DNA of 64,000 nt from Mesostigma viride (lineage: Eukaryota; Streptophyta; Mesostigmatophyceae; Mesostigmatales; Mesostigmataceae), in assembly GCA_009746045.1 (NCBI GenBank), contig RPFO01000090.1:891298-955297 (forward strand). The letters run 5' to 3'. The position numbers and the translations under genes were made by a program. Every line of letters begins with the position of its first letter. Within the stretch, counting starts at the first letter, position 1. The notes beneath the pieces were generated by a model. The model searched no databases, was not told the DNA's origin, and worked only from the letters and a program-made list of their open reading frames with translations. Positions 1 to 10,275 of the stretch are shown here, piece by piece.

Positions 1-849
1 CATGTTAGATGTGCAAATGAAAGAAATACACTGGACGAGGAAAGGTTAAAAATCTGAACAAGGATAAGATAAAAATCTGGTAAAGGACAAAATAAAAATC
101 TGACCAAGGCTAAAATAAAATCAGATCAAGGATAAAAGAAAATCAGGTCAAAAAGAAAATAAATTCAGGTCAAATGGGGCATGACCAAAAAAACAAAGGG
201 AAGTGGCATCCACTTTAGCAAGGAAAAAGGAAAGAACAATCTAAAATCTGATCAAGGAGAAAATAAAAAGGAAACAAAGGAAAACACACATGCATTATTG
301 TAGCTTATTGTTACCGAAATGCCGAGGACGCCTGAAACCAGCGCCCGTTGGTAAATAAACATCCGGCTCAAGATTCTGCACGAGGAAGCATATAAGAAAA
401 CACAGCAGCATGCACGGAAAAGAGGTGTAGTCGAAAGAGACGCTAATCGTCCCACTATCCAGCCCTATTGAACCGTCAAGCCTAGCTAACGTAATCAAAC
501 AACATTCCAAGGAAACGCGTGTATACAAAGGAAGAAAAGGAGCTAACCCACTGAACCGGCTAACCCACTAGCTAACGTCAAACAGCACCCAGCAAGGAAA
601 TGCACACACAGAAGGAAAAGGAAAAGAAACTAGCTACGTGAGGAGTTCATCCGCTTTGAGCAGGTCTAACTTCTAGGCAGGGCGTGTCCCGAATCGGGCA
701 GCACTACCCCCCTAGCTTGCAGGCGACCCGCCCATTACCTGTCAAGAGGTTGTCTTCTTCTGTGCCCTGGCCGCGGAAGGTCTCTGGCGTATAAGGTTAC
801 TGTTGCAAGGGAATATCGTCGCGTCCACCTAAACTATCTCCGCTACCAT
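1..849 (-). other. Probable leader region of a minus-strand gypsy element that leaves the window at the left edge
   Basis: No coding sequence is recognisable. Read on the minus strand, the LTR at 850-1421 is followed directly by TGGTAGCGGAG, which resembles the primer-binding sites of elements A and B (TGGATCGGAGG and TGGTTATCGGAGG). This suggests that 850-1421 is a 5' LTR and that 849 down to 1 is the untranslated leader of an element whose body lies outside the window. The assignment is inferred from this one similarity. Confidence 0.4.
40..275. repeat. Purine-rich imperfect tandem repeat, about 24 bp per unit
   Basis: Variants of AAAATCTGATCAAGGATAA recur about every 24 bases, with spacers rich in A and G. 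The units are diverged and there is no open reading frame. It may be a degenerate minisatellite inside the retroelement leader. Confidence 0.5.
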
Positions 850-1421
850 TGTTACGTCCTGGCTCGACTCTATCCCAAACATCTCGCCTAACCTTACCTA
901 AACTAGTGATGAGGCACCTACCGAGGAGTGAGGAGCTATATTGGCTATAAGACCTAGGACGCGACGACGCTGCTTCTCAATGCATTCCCTTATAATACGC
1001 CATATACCGAATAAAACCAGGGTACTACGAAGGAAACAATACTACACTGCCATGACCCTAGCTAATATGTGTTAATTCATAACACACGCCGGGTGCCATT
1101 CACGAAGGACAACTGCTGCATAAATGATCGCCGACAGGCGTGTATGCTCGGGCCGACATCGACCCTCGCCTACAGGACCAACGCACATCCACAAGGTTCA
1201 CACGCAGGATAAAAGGACCACTACTAAAGTACGCAGCGCGGCGCGACTGCACCGAACCACCATACTGTACAAGTGCCACGTCACAAGGCCCGGTACTGAC
1301 CGGCCAAAAGGTCCTAACTACACGTAAGCCTAGGAAAGTCAGCGAACTGTTCCGGAATGGCTGAGGCAACAAAGGACCTAATTTACGTCCGTAACAACAA
1401 CAAAAGTTACGCGACGTAACA
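850..1421 (-). mobile_element. LTR of a gypsy-type element (minus orientation)
   Basis: The 572-bp segment starts TGTTACGTCC and ends CGTAACA, the same inverted termini as the other LTRs here. It aligns along its length with the LTR at 61932-62498, including the stretches around CTTATAATACGCCATA and TATGTGTTAATTCAT. It also shares the GCAGTCGCGCCGCGCTGCG core with the LTRs of element B. The 5-bp flanks (ACCAT and ACACC) do not match, so it is not a clean solo LTR. It more likely belongs to an element extending to the left. Confidence 0.75.
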
Positions 1422-1644
1422 ACACCGTTCCTTTCATACTTCCACCCGTATTTATCGACGCGTACCGTAGCCTAGCGTCACCCGTCACCGGGTGTTGCCA
1501 ACACCGGGTGTGATTTCCAAAAACCCTTATATCAGTCTATCTTTACAGCATCAGACTGGCAGTGCCGCTACATCTGATTGGATCTCCGTTGGATTATTAG
1601 ATGATGCCTTAAAGGAGGCATCTAGGTGAATAATATAGACCTTG

Positions 1645-1672
1645 TTGTGATAGTCACCTGTGACTATCACAA
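1645..1672. other. Perfect hairpin with 13-bp arms
   Basis: TTGTGATAGTCAC is followed after two bases (CT) by its exact reverse complement. It could form a stem-loop or be a dyad protein-binding site. No flanking gene allows a functional assignment. Confidence 0.6.
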
Positions 1673-2202
1673 GAAAGCTGAACTTCTGAATAAGGAAGAA
1701 AGACATCACAAGGTGATTCCCTGGTGTACATCAACCGTCGATGTATAGATGGATACTTCAAACATTCTGGGCTGAGCCTTGAACAGCAGCTAGGGCATGC
1801 GCATCCACAAGAGCAGGGTAACCTACATGATCACAAAAGCAACGAGATGACAAAGAAGGGGTATATACTGACTTACCTACAAGCCTGTAACACTGGAATC
1901 CATGTGATGACCGATTGCATGTGATGCAATAGAGCTTGCTGGTTACACACGGCGAGATTGTAACCCTGCATGAGGAGTCTGAGTGCGGCAAGCAACTTCA
2001 CGCTCTCTGTAATGGTAAAAGCGAGAACAGCAACTTGATAGCATACAATGCCAGGGCATTCAGACTGGTCACCGTGCCCTACTGCGCCCTGGGGGGTTCG
2101 TACGTTCGGCTGGGTTCGAACAAACAGCACGACAATAGAGGTGCAAATGATGCACTGGCCAGTGGAACCAGGCAGGAGAACATCAGGTAGGAAATCGGCT
2201 GA

Positions 2203-2224
2203 CAATGGCCCTCGAGGGCCATTG
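2203..2224. other. Perfect 22-bp palindrome
   Basis: The 11-base half site CAATGGCCCTC is followed with no spacer by its reverse complement, centred on an XhoI-like CTCGAG. The function is unknown. It is probably a relic of a repeat or a dyad binding site. Confidence 0.5.
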
Positions 2225-2836
2225 ACGGTAGGTCGATCGGGTCATCACACCATAATTTGTGAGAATCGTGTGGCAAGAAAGACAAGAACATGATCAGCAG
2301 TGACAAAGTCCAATGGCAATCAGTACTATTTAAAATAAGATACATCTCTGACAATATAAAGCCCCAATCAGTTGTGACTCGAGACTTGGTCATCAGTTAA
2401 GGTAGCTGCCTAAGAAGTCCTACGGTAATAGGCCTGCAGACGTCCTGGATGGCATCTACCACACAGACTGTACACACTGGTCACGCAGGCACGCACGCTC
2501 CCGTCCAGGCCTACCATTAATTAATACCCCTAAACCGTCCTCGTGCCGATTTTCGACTGCGAGTTTTTCTCATGCCTCACATTCGGCATGAGTTTGTGCG
2601 CCCTGTAGGGATTTGGCGGGAAGGTTTTGGCGGGAACCAACTAGACCACCGAAAAGATCTAGATTCACTCTATCTGTAGGACACTTGTCTGACCGTATTT
2701 GACCACCGTATCAGGGTGGAAACCCTGGTCAAAGTCAACAGGGTACCCTGGTGCATGCAGGTTTGGGCGGTAAAAAAAATTGACAAAAACGTACGAAAAC
2801 GAAGGATGCGAAAAAAGGGGGAGCGCGGACGTAGAC

Positions 2837-4100
2837 ATGTCGGACGAAATGCAGGCAGATATACGGACTTTCAAGGTAAAGAAGGGCATTTTCATGGCAG
2901 TGCCTGTGGAAAAATTCGGACTAGACTGGGCGATAGAGCAGTATGGGGAAAAACACAGCGAGGTACGTTTGCCGGGCAAGGTAGTGACAGTGAACAGGTC
3001 CGGAGATGGTGCACGGTGCTATTTCCCGGACGACAAGCTCACGTACCCATTCACCCGTGAGCAGATTTTCATATATTCGTGCAGCTCAGATGAGTACGAA
3101 GCTCTAGTGAAAGAATGCGCAGCCAGGAAGGTCCCAACGGCAGGTAGCAGTGACGATGATAGCGAGCAGGGCCAGGATAGCGATTCTGACGCCGGTGAGG
3201 ACGACGACGACAAATCCGAGGATATCGAGCTGCCCACACCGGTCAAGCGACGCGAGCCGGGGAAGCGCGCTGTCGGCAACCCGAAGAAGAACCCAGCCAT
3301 CAGCCACGCCCCGAAAAGGCGCCGTCAGACCAAGGCGGCGGCCAGCGAGAGCGTTGTCTCGGACGCTTCCGATGACGACTTTGTTTACCAGAAGGGTGCG
3401 GAGGGTCCGGTGCCGAGCGGTGAGGCTGAGCTCGATGATTCGTTTTTTCCTAACGACACTCCTGCCACTGAGGAGCCAGCCGAGACTGTCTGGAGATCTG
3501 GTTTCGGCAAGCCAGGTGTGTTTCCTTTTCCCGATACTCCGGTGCTGTCGCCGATGACGGGTACCGCCTGCTATCAAAACCTTTCCCCTGCCCAGCTCAA
3601 GTTTGGGCCCCTCGGGCTTGTCTCCCTTTTCTGGTCCCAATGTGATGTCGTGGCCAAGATTGTCAAGGAGACCAACGACTATGCTGAGCTCAAGGGGGCG
3701 GGCAAGCCAGGTGAGCGTGAATGGCACCCCTTAACAATGCATGAGATGGGCAAATTTCTGGGTGGAGCAAGTGCTGTGCCAACTGTGCTGCGCGCAAGGC
3801 AGGAAGCACAAGACCTCGGTCATGTGCGAGCACTGTGACATGGCGTTCTGCAGCAACAGCGAGCGGAACTGCTTCGGCCTCTTCCACTCCGGGCAGGTGG
3901 AGGGGCTGGAATTCAACGTGACGAAGCAGCGGGTATGGCAGCGCCTCTCCCAGCGTGGCGAATGCGCCAAGAATTTCAAGGGCGCCACTACCACGAGGGG
4001 GGCAGCAGCCACCACCCGGAAGCTCAAGGGGGTGGCGCGGCGCCGCCATCTCAGGGCGGAGCATGTCCGCCTGGGATATAGTCCTACGGAGGCTGACTAA
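2837..4100 (+). pseudogene. piggyBac transposase with the catalytic core deleted
   Basis: The start is set at the ATG at 2837 because the second copy begins at the equivalent codon. The protein has an acidic, Ser/Asp-rich and then a basic low-complexity N-terminal region. Next comes the entry of the PGBD fold, with IVKETNDYAEL and then W-x-PLT-x-x-E-M around 3655-3755, as in piggyBac transposases. The reading frame then breaks near 3760. In another frame comes a Cys-rich tail (CQLC, CEHC, then NCFGLFHS, about 3778-3885), the cross-brace zinc finger that binds terminal repeats in this family. The roughly 300 residues carrying the three catalytic aspartates are absent, so no transposase activity is expected. 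The retained DNA-binding tail could still recognise ends. Confidence 0.8.
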
Positions 4101-5362
4101 GAATGCTAGCATTTGTTGCCTACGTGGCATGGCATTTGGCCTTTCCTGCCCGCGCTCATGCGCGCCGTGTATCACCATGGGCCGGCATGGTTTGAAGTGT
4201 GTGTTATTGTTTCATGGACCCACCTGTGCATGTGTTATTTGGTTTCATGTTGTTAGCCTGCATGGTTTATTGTTTCATGGTCATGTCTTATTAGCTTTCA
4301 TGTTTATTCATAACTTGTGCAGTTTGAAAATCTGCTCCGTGATGGTCACAGTGCCACCTATTTCTAGTTGGCAATTTTCAGTGTTACTGCATGCATGGTC
4401 CCTTGGTCACTAATTTATCTAGGAGTGCTGGGATGTTTTGACTTTGTGTGCAAGGTCCATCATGCATGTAAAAATAAGGACCACAGTATGAGCGGGTCTG
4501 CAAGCATTTACGCTTATTGTGGCATATATTTGTGCCACATAGGCTGGAATAAACATAATCATGCATGATCAGAATAATCATGCATGTTTCATGCTTACCT
4601 ATCATTTCCATGTTCAAAACTGCACTAGGATGTTTATTCTAGCCCCCCCCAAACTGGTGACTCAAAATAGTCACCAGATATTTTTAGCATTATCTTGTGG
4701 GTCCCTGGGTGAAACAAGACATGTAAGTGTTTGGATGTAGTGCTTGGGTACAGTTGCAGTCCCCCCTGAAATACTAGGGTGAAATCCAAGGTATACGTGC
4801 TCCATCATGCATGATAAGGTTGTGAACCCCGTACTCGCGGCCCGCGCGTAGTCGTCTCCAATCAAATCCGGCAGGGACCTGCAGTGGTTATGGCAGATAT
4901 TGGTGGCACACAGGTTGGAATAAGTGTTAGCATGCATGTTTGCCCATACTCCATGCTTACCTATCGTTTCCATGTTCAAAACTGCACTAGGATGCCTATT
5001 TTAGCCCCAAAAAAACTCGCGACTCAAAATAGTCACCAGTTATTTTTAGCACCAGCTGATGGGTCCCTGGGGGAGTTACAATTTTTAGTGTTTGTATCCC
5101 ATCCTAACTAAAAAATCTATCTACAAAACCAACCCCAGGGTCAACTCATGGAGGAAAGGGGTCTATCATCCATTATAAGGGTGTCACCGCGCACACTCAC
5201 CGTACCCCCCTGAGGGGGGGGCTATTTATAGAGCAGGGGGGGCTAGCACTGGGACCACCCACTATACCCCCAGGTGGGCCCTAATATGGTTATGCTTGGT
5301 TCCTAGTATGGTCTAGAAAAAATAATTAGGCTGAATGGGGGCACCTGTGGCATACTGTGCAA
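4101..5362. other. Non-coding 3' part of piggyBac copy 1
   Basis: No long frame is supported. The stretch is repeated, inverted and nearly identical, within 36004-37260. It carries several 'gtgactatttt/aaaatagtcacc' type short inverted motifs that may be internal binding sites. Otherwise nothing is recognised. Confidence 0.5.
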
Positions 5363-5613
5363 CTCGTGACTCATTTTAGTCACGAGTCAAAGACGGTTGA
5401 GGGGTTAAGCACGTGACTAACAGGCCTACCGTACCCCCCGCCAAGCCTGCCTCAGTCCAGAAGAATAGGCAACAATCAGTTACCCTTAAAAGCCATATGC
5501 CTAACGACTCACCACAAGCTTGCCTGTGCTGACTGCCACGCATTGCTGCAGATTAAAAAGGGTGCCAGACTCGGGCATGGAGGCATGCCAAAGTGGTTAC
5601 AAGTCCACATACG

Positions 5614-6287
5614 TGTTACGGCCCAGACCTTTGTATGGGCGTAACAATGCCTTCAATAAATAAGTCGAAAGTCATTTGTTATTCGTTAATTGGGACTTTC
5701 AATAGCTCGCTTTCATAGTCCGCCGGACTATAGGACTCAGTTCGGGACTTATTTGGGAATTTGTCCTAAGTTCGGGACTTTGTGTGTTTATTTGGTACTT
5801 TGTGTGTTCCGGACCAGTTATTTTGGGCCTAGCCAGAAGTACGAGATCTTCTAGGGGCCGGGCCGGCCCTAGACGTCATACAGAACCTATTGGGGCTTGA
5901 CGGCAGTATCTGGAAGATCGGCGCGCATGTCGGCGCGCCTGCACACCAACTTGCCATGCAGCTTGGTAGCGCAGCTAGGTGAAATTGGTCTGTGGACGAT
6001 GGACTCTCTCTCTTTGGTTTGATGATTAATGAAACGAGTGTTGACGACTCTCTCAGACCAAGGGGCACTAATCCGGATGTCATTTGCCTCATGACATGCC
6101 GTGTTGTATAGCTAGATTAATTAATCATGCTATAAGGCCTAGCTGAGGATAAACCGCTGCTCAGTTAGTCAATTTACTGCGATCTTTGCTTGCTATCGCG
6201 GTACGCGGATGCGCGGCTATGCCGGCTTATTAAACTGCATCTTATACTAGATTAGATCTTTCGCACCGTCCGGCTCGGGACGTAACA
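5614..6287 (+). repeat. 5' LTR of element A
   Basis: The 674-bp repeat starts TGTTACGGCC and ends GACGTAACA. It matches 15485-16155 almost base for base. It is expected to hold the promoter and polyadenylation signals of the element. Confidence 0.93.
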
Positions 6288-6288
6288 C

Positions 6289-6299
6289 TGGATCGGAGG
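6289..6299 (+). promoter_or_regulatory. Primer-binding site of element A
   Basis: TGGATCGGAGG lies one base after the 5' LTR. Element B has TGGTTATCGGAGG at the same place. Both look like variants of the TGGTATC-type site complementary to the 3' end of initiator tRNA-Met that many gypsy elements use. Element A seems to have lost bases, so priming may be weakened. Confidence 0.6.
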
Positions 6300-7610
6300 T
6301 AGTTCTAGAGTTTTTCCACAGGTGCTCGCGAAGAGCCCTTGTGTTTAAGCCGCTAGGTGCATTCTTAATAGCGCAGGGCCTGCGCAGGACCGGCCCAATA
6401 TTTAGTGAGATAGAAAGCCGAGTTCGACCCGCCAGCCTGGGAAGCTGGCTGTGGTGAACGGCGGCATCGTCTAGCTGAAAGGGCGGTCATAGGATAGGGC
6501 TTAGAAGCATCTCCTGTCGACTGGGCACCGACGGGGAGCTCGGCTCTGCACCACTACAAGGAATCGGCGCCACAAGCCAGGGAGGAAAGTCGGAGCCCTG
6601 CGCAACGCCAAGGTACGTTTTGTCATGCAGTATGTGGTAGTCGCTTGCAGCCAACCGCCTTGCTCCGTCTCTCTTACCTGCACGCGTAGGAGGTGAGGTG
6701 ATGTGCGCCCCTCCTTGTTGTTTTGTTTGTGAATTGTCGTTTCCTGTGACGTATTGTGACTAGCGTCCTGGCTGCGAAAGCTGTGGGCGCTGGTAGGGTG
6801 GTTTCCGTGGCTTCGTCCTTGCGAAAAGGCGGGCAGTTATCACGGAGGCTACCCTCTTGTATGGAATTAGGGGCGCGAAGCTCCTGATTTCTGTGATAGT
6901 GATTAGATTAGAGCCAGTTGGCATCCCCCCCCCCTGTGACAGGTCACACACTAGAGGTGAAAAGGTTCCTTTCTCTTTTCTATCTCTGTCTGCTGGCAAT
7001 AGACAACGTGTGTGATGCATGGCTAATAGTAATAATAGAAATAATAATAGATAAACTAATGGACTTGGGGGTTGGGATAGTGATGTATCTAGGCAACTTT
7101 ACTATGCTGTGGCACCTGATGGAGGCACAGGGAAAGTAGGTATTTTCCGTATAGCTGGGTAGACTGCAAGAACTATATAGTGGATAGGCATAGGGCTATC
7201 TTTAAGGGATTCAAGACAACTGTCATGGGAAGCAGATAGGTTTATCCATGAATACATGACACGTCCAGTAGGCTTGCACGTAGAGGCACCACCTCAGGAG
7301 ATTAGGACTCGCCCAATGCCTACATAGGGGCCGTAGCTGTGCACCCAATAGTGCAACAGTAGAGAGCAGGACGGGGGACACACAGGCTGTCACAGTCACG
7401 TTCAGCCAACTCACTGTCAGCACCCCACCTAGGCAGCCACCTAGTTTCTAGAGGAGAAGAGTACTAATTATAGCTTACTATATAATAGCTACATTAGCAG
7501 AATAACGTAGGGCAGTTGCTTGGTTGATTGTTTGTGGGCATGTGCATGGCATTTTCCTCCTTCTTCCTCTCTCCTTCCTTCCTTCTCTTGTGGATGTGGT
7601 ACTGGTAAAC
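6300..7610 (+). other. Untranslated leader of element A
   Basis: About 1.3 kb between the PBS and the gag start with no supported gene. The last 70 bases before gag are a pyrimidine-rich CCTTC tract. Element B has a similar CTCTC-rich tract in the same position. Confidence 0.6.
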
Positions 7611-9610
7611 ATGCCGCGGGGTAACAAGAAGGTACGCGGCACGACTAGGAGTCATTCCGAGGAGGGAGGTGCAGATTTGGATAGGCAGGGCAGCCCAGAG
7701 TACCAAGTACAGGAGGTATCACAACAGGGCTCGTCCTACCAGCAAGGCAGTCCTGTAGGTCACCCAGGTGAGCTGGCTAGTACCTCCCGTGAGCCGCGAA
7801 GGCCACGAGGAGCGGATAGGATGGATAATAGGGAGGAATACCAGCCGCAGCGAATGCAGGCTGAGTATAACCAGCTGATGGAACGGGCAGGTGATGAGAC
7901 CCGGCCCAGATCGAATCCCAAGGGTGCAGCCCAGCACCAGTCAGTGCAGCCGCAGCAACGCCCGCCCGGGCAGCCGCAGCAGCACCCAGTGCAGTCCCCA
8001 CCGCAGCATTCGGAACAGCAACAGCCGTTGCCGCAGCAGTGGCAGCAGCAGCCAGTACAGCAGCAGCAGCCAGTACAGCAGCAGCAGCCACCGCCGCCGC
8101 AGCAGCAACAGTGGCAGCAGCCGCAGCAGCTTCCGCCGTTGCAGCAGCAGCAGCAGCCGCTAAGCCAGCCGACCGGGTCGCAGATGTTTGGTCCGCTTAG
8201 TCAGAACGCGGCCTATTATCACGCGCAACGTGCCCAACGATTACAACATCCCTGGGCGAGCGGTCGACGGGTTTCTTTTAGCGGTGACCTGCAGTCCAAT
8301 GCGACATCGCTGTGGACCCAGGACGAGGCTAGGGTTCCACCGCCGGTATACGATGAGGCTGGGCCCGCGTCGTCCCATCCGGCGCGCAATGTCCCAGCAG
8401 CCGGACCTGCGCGGCCGAGCGTGTCGCATGGCAATAACCTCAACTTGAGTCGCATGGCACCCAGTGATCCTGGCTACGCGCATCCCTCGTCTGTCTGGCT
8501 ACAACGCAGCGCGACTAGGTCAGCGCCTGCATCGGCAGATGACTCGTTGTCGATCTTTAATGTTCCGCCGTATCGCGCAGTGGGCGGACCTCGGGCCGAC
8601 GCGTTTAAGGCGCCGCCCATGCCTGACTTTAAACCAGTGCCCAAGCTGCGCGCGACTATGAACCCTCGCGAGATCGACGAATGGACGCGTATGTGGGTAC
8701 AGATCTACTGGGCGTGGTGCAACCACAATGAATGGGAGCTAGCTACCGAGGTTCTTATCTCCTACGTCGTCACCAACTGCATGGATCCCTCAGTCAGTGG
8801 TCGGCATACTCAACTGTGAGAGTGTCGCGTCGCGCTTGTACCCTCGCACAGTAGAGGAGCTACTAGAGCGCATTGAGCGCAAGCTGGTGCCCCCTGACTG
8901 GAAGCTCCACGAGCGTCTGGCTTTTTCCAAGCTACGCCAAGGCACCACACCGTTCCGCGAGTTTCTGACAGAGTTTGAAGCATTCTCGGCTCGCCTTGAG
9001 GACTTGACCTGGACAGAATACAGGGCGCGGTTCATTGAGGCGCTGAGTCCGGAACTCCTAGATGAGGTGCTAAAGCGTGGACCAAGATGGGTCCTCTGAG
9101 GACATTATCGACCACGAGCAGGAGGACGGCGACTATGAAGCGTCCCAGGTCAATGCAATCGATGCGTCCAAGGCGCGATGCTTCCGGTGCGGCGAGGTCG
9201 GTCATCTCAAGAAGGACTGCACGCGACCACCACGGGATCGCGATCGTGGCGACGAGCAGACGTCACCCCGTTTCTCCGGGCCTGCCTTCAGTAAGCGCCC
9301 GGAACAAGCACGGCGCCCAGACCGGCCTCGCAACGCGGGCGAGCGCGCAGCCAAGTTGCAGGACGCCCGGCAGCTTCCCACGCAGCACCAGACGCCCCGC
9401 GCTACGGGTCCTTCGTTCCAGCGGGTGAACCGCGAGTTGAATGAGTTGTTCTCACAGCAACAGGACTCGGGTAATGGCGCCTCGGGGGTTATGGATGGCA
9501 AGGCGGTCGCCGGCTATGGGCATGGCGACGAGGAGGATGAGGTAGAGGGGGAAGAGTGGACCGGGCGGTCGAACGAGGCGGTCTCCCGGCCCTCCGTTCC
9601 TCGTGCGTAG
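7611..9610 (+). pseudogene. Gag polyprotein of element A (frameshifted)
   Basis: Translation starts at MPRGNKK, matching MPRKRR at the start of the element B gag. Residues from about 7930 to 8165 are a Gln/Pro-rich tract encoded by CAG/CAA repeats. The capsid-like part (about 8580-9090) contains FKAPPMPDFKPVPKLRA and EERLAF-type helices shared with element B. The zinc knuckle CFRCGEVGHLKKDC (C-x2-C-x4-H-x4-C) is at 9179-9220. Frame changes occur near 8795 and 9075. Compared with element B about 45 codons are missing between the capsid and the knuckle. Gag would coat the genomic RNA in a cytoplasmic particle. Confidence 0.85.
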
Positions 9611-10275
9611 TGTCCCTGCCTACACGGATAGAGGTAGATGTAGGACAGGTAGATAAGATAGCGCAAGTCAATAACGTCGGGCAGATAGACAGCTTAGATA
9701 AGGACACCCCGTTGGTAGCGAATACCAGCGTGGGCGCAGAATCAGTCGTTACAGTAGATAGTCGCACCCCGCTTGTAGCGAATACAAGGGCGGATGCATC
9801 CTTGGGCGAGAACTCTGCCCCAAGCACGCAGCCGGCCACGGGTAGCGCAGCGAGCTCCGACCAGCCTACGCGCGCAACTCCGGCTGGTACCCGCAACTTG
9901 CTCCTGTTTAGGGGAGGTCTGGCTGTACCGGGATCAGCATTAGACCCCTACCTCAAGGACAAGACCGTCATGGACGTGCAGTTCATGGTGGACACGGGTG
10001 CGTCTACGTCGTTCATCAACGAGGCATTGGCGCGTCGCGCAGGATACGACATCCGGCCACATGCGACAGTGGTGAATGTGACCTATTCAGATGGTCGCAA
10101 GAGCCCCTCGCCTGGTCGGGTTGATATCAAGGCTGTGATTCAAGGCATCCCTGTGGAGCTCACAGCCACGGTCGCACCGCTGGGAGCTGCCGACATCATC
10201 ATCGGCATCGACTGGCTGGACGCGCAGGATGTGGACATTAGCATTCGGCGTCGCGTCACTGGTGTGGTTCCCTAA
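9556..10275 (+). CDS. Retroviral-type aspartic protease domain of element A
   Basis: The catalytic loop DTGAST is at 9991-10008, followed by the second conserved block IIIGIDWLDA (about 10200), as in gypsy proteases. The first part of the frame overlaps the end of gag in a -1 frame, so a programmed -1 shift between gag and pol is possible. The start is uncertain because the protein would be made as a fusion. The enzyme would cleave the Gag-Pol polyprotein. A frameshift near 10265 separates it from the RT region. Confidence 0.85.
   Translation: MDRAVERGGLPALRSSCVVSLPTRIEVDVGQVDKIAQVNNVGQIDSLDKDTPLVANTSVGAESVVTVDSRTPLVANTRADASLGENSAPSTQPATGSAASSDQPTRATPAGTRNLLLFRGGLAVPGSALDPYLKDKTVMDVQFMVDTGASTSFINEALARRAGYDIRPHATVVNVTYSDGRKSPSPGRVDIKAVIQGIPVELTATVAPLGAADIIIGIDWLDAQDVDISIRRRVTGVVP

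Larger units (their letters stand above)
1422..2526. other. Unassigned sequence between an LTR and piggyBac copy 1
   Basis: No convincing gene is seen; open frames are short and overlap on both strands. Two perfect palindromic structures are present and listed separately (1645-1672 and 2203-2224). Nothing else is recognised. Confidence 0.5.
2527..5404 (+). mobile_element. piggyBac-type DNA transposon, internally deleted, copy 1
   Basis: The ends are imperfect inverted repeats: CCCCTAAACCGTCC on the left, and on the right the reverse complement of CCCCTCAACCGTC. The right end abuts TTAA (5405-5408), the signature target site of piggyBac elements. The left flank reads TTAATA, a TTAA plus two bases. 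A subterminal hairpin (CTCGTGACT arms, 5363-5386) lies near the right end. The inside encodes N- and C-terminal parts of a piggyBac transposase without the catalytic middle. A nearly identical copy lies inverted at 35982-38837. It is a non-autonomous derivative that would need a transposase from elsewhere. Confidence 0.85.

Noticed and set aside
7777-8091. Ala-rich minus-strand frame opposite the gag Gln tract
   Set aside because: CAG repeats read on the other strand give poly-Ala or poly-Leu. Not a gene.
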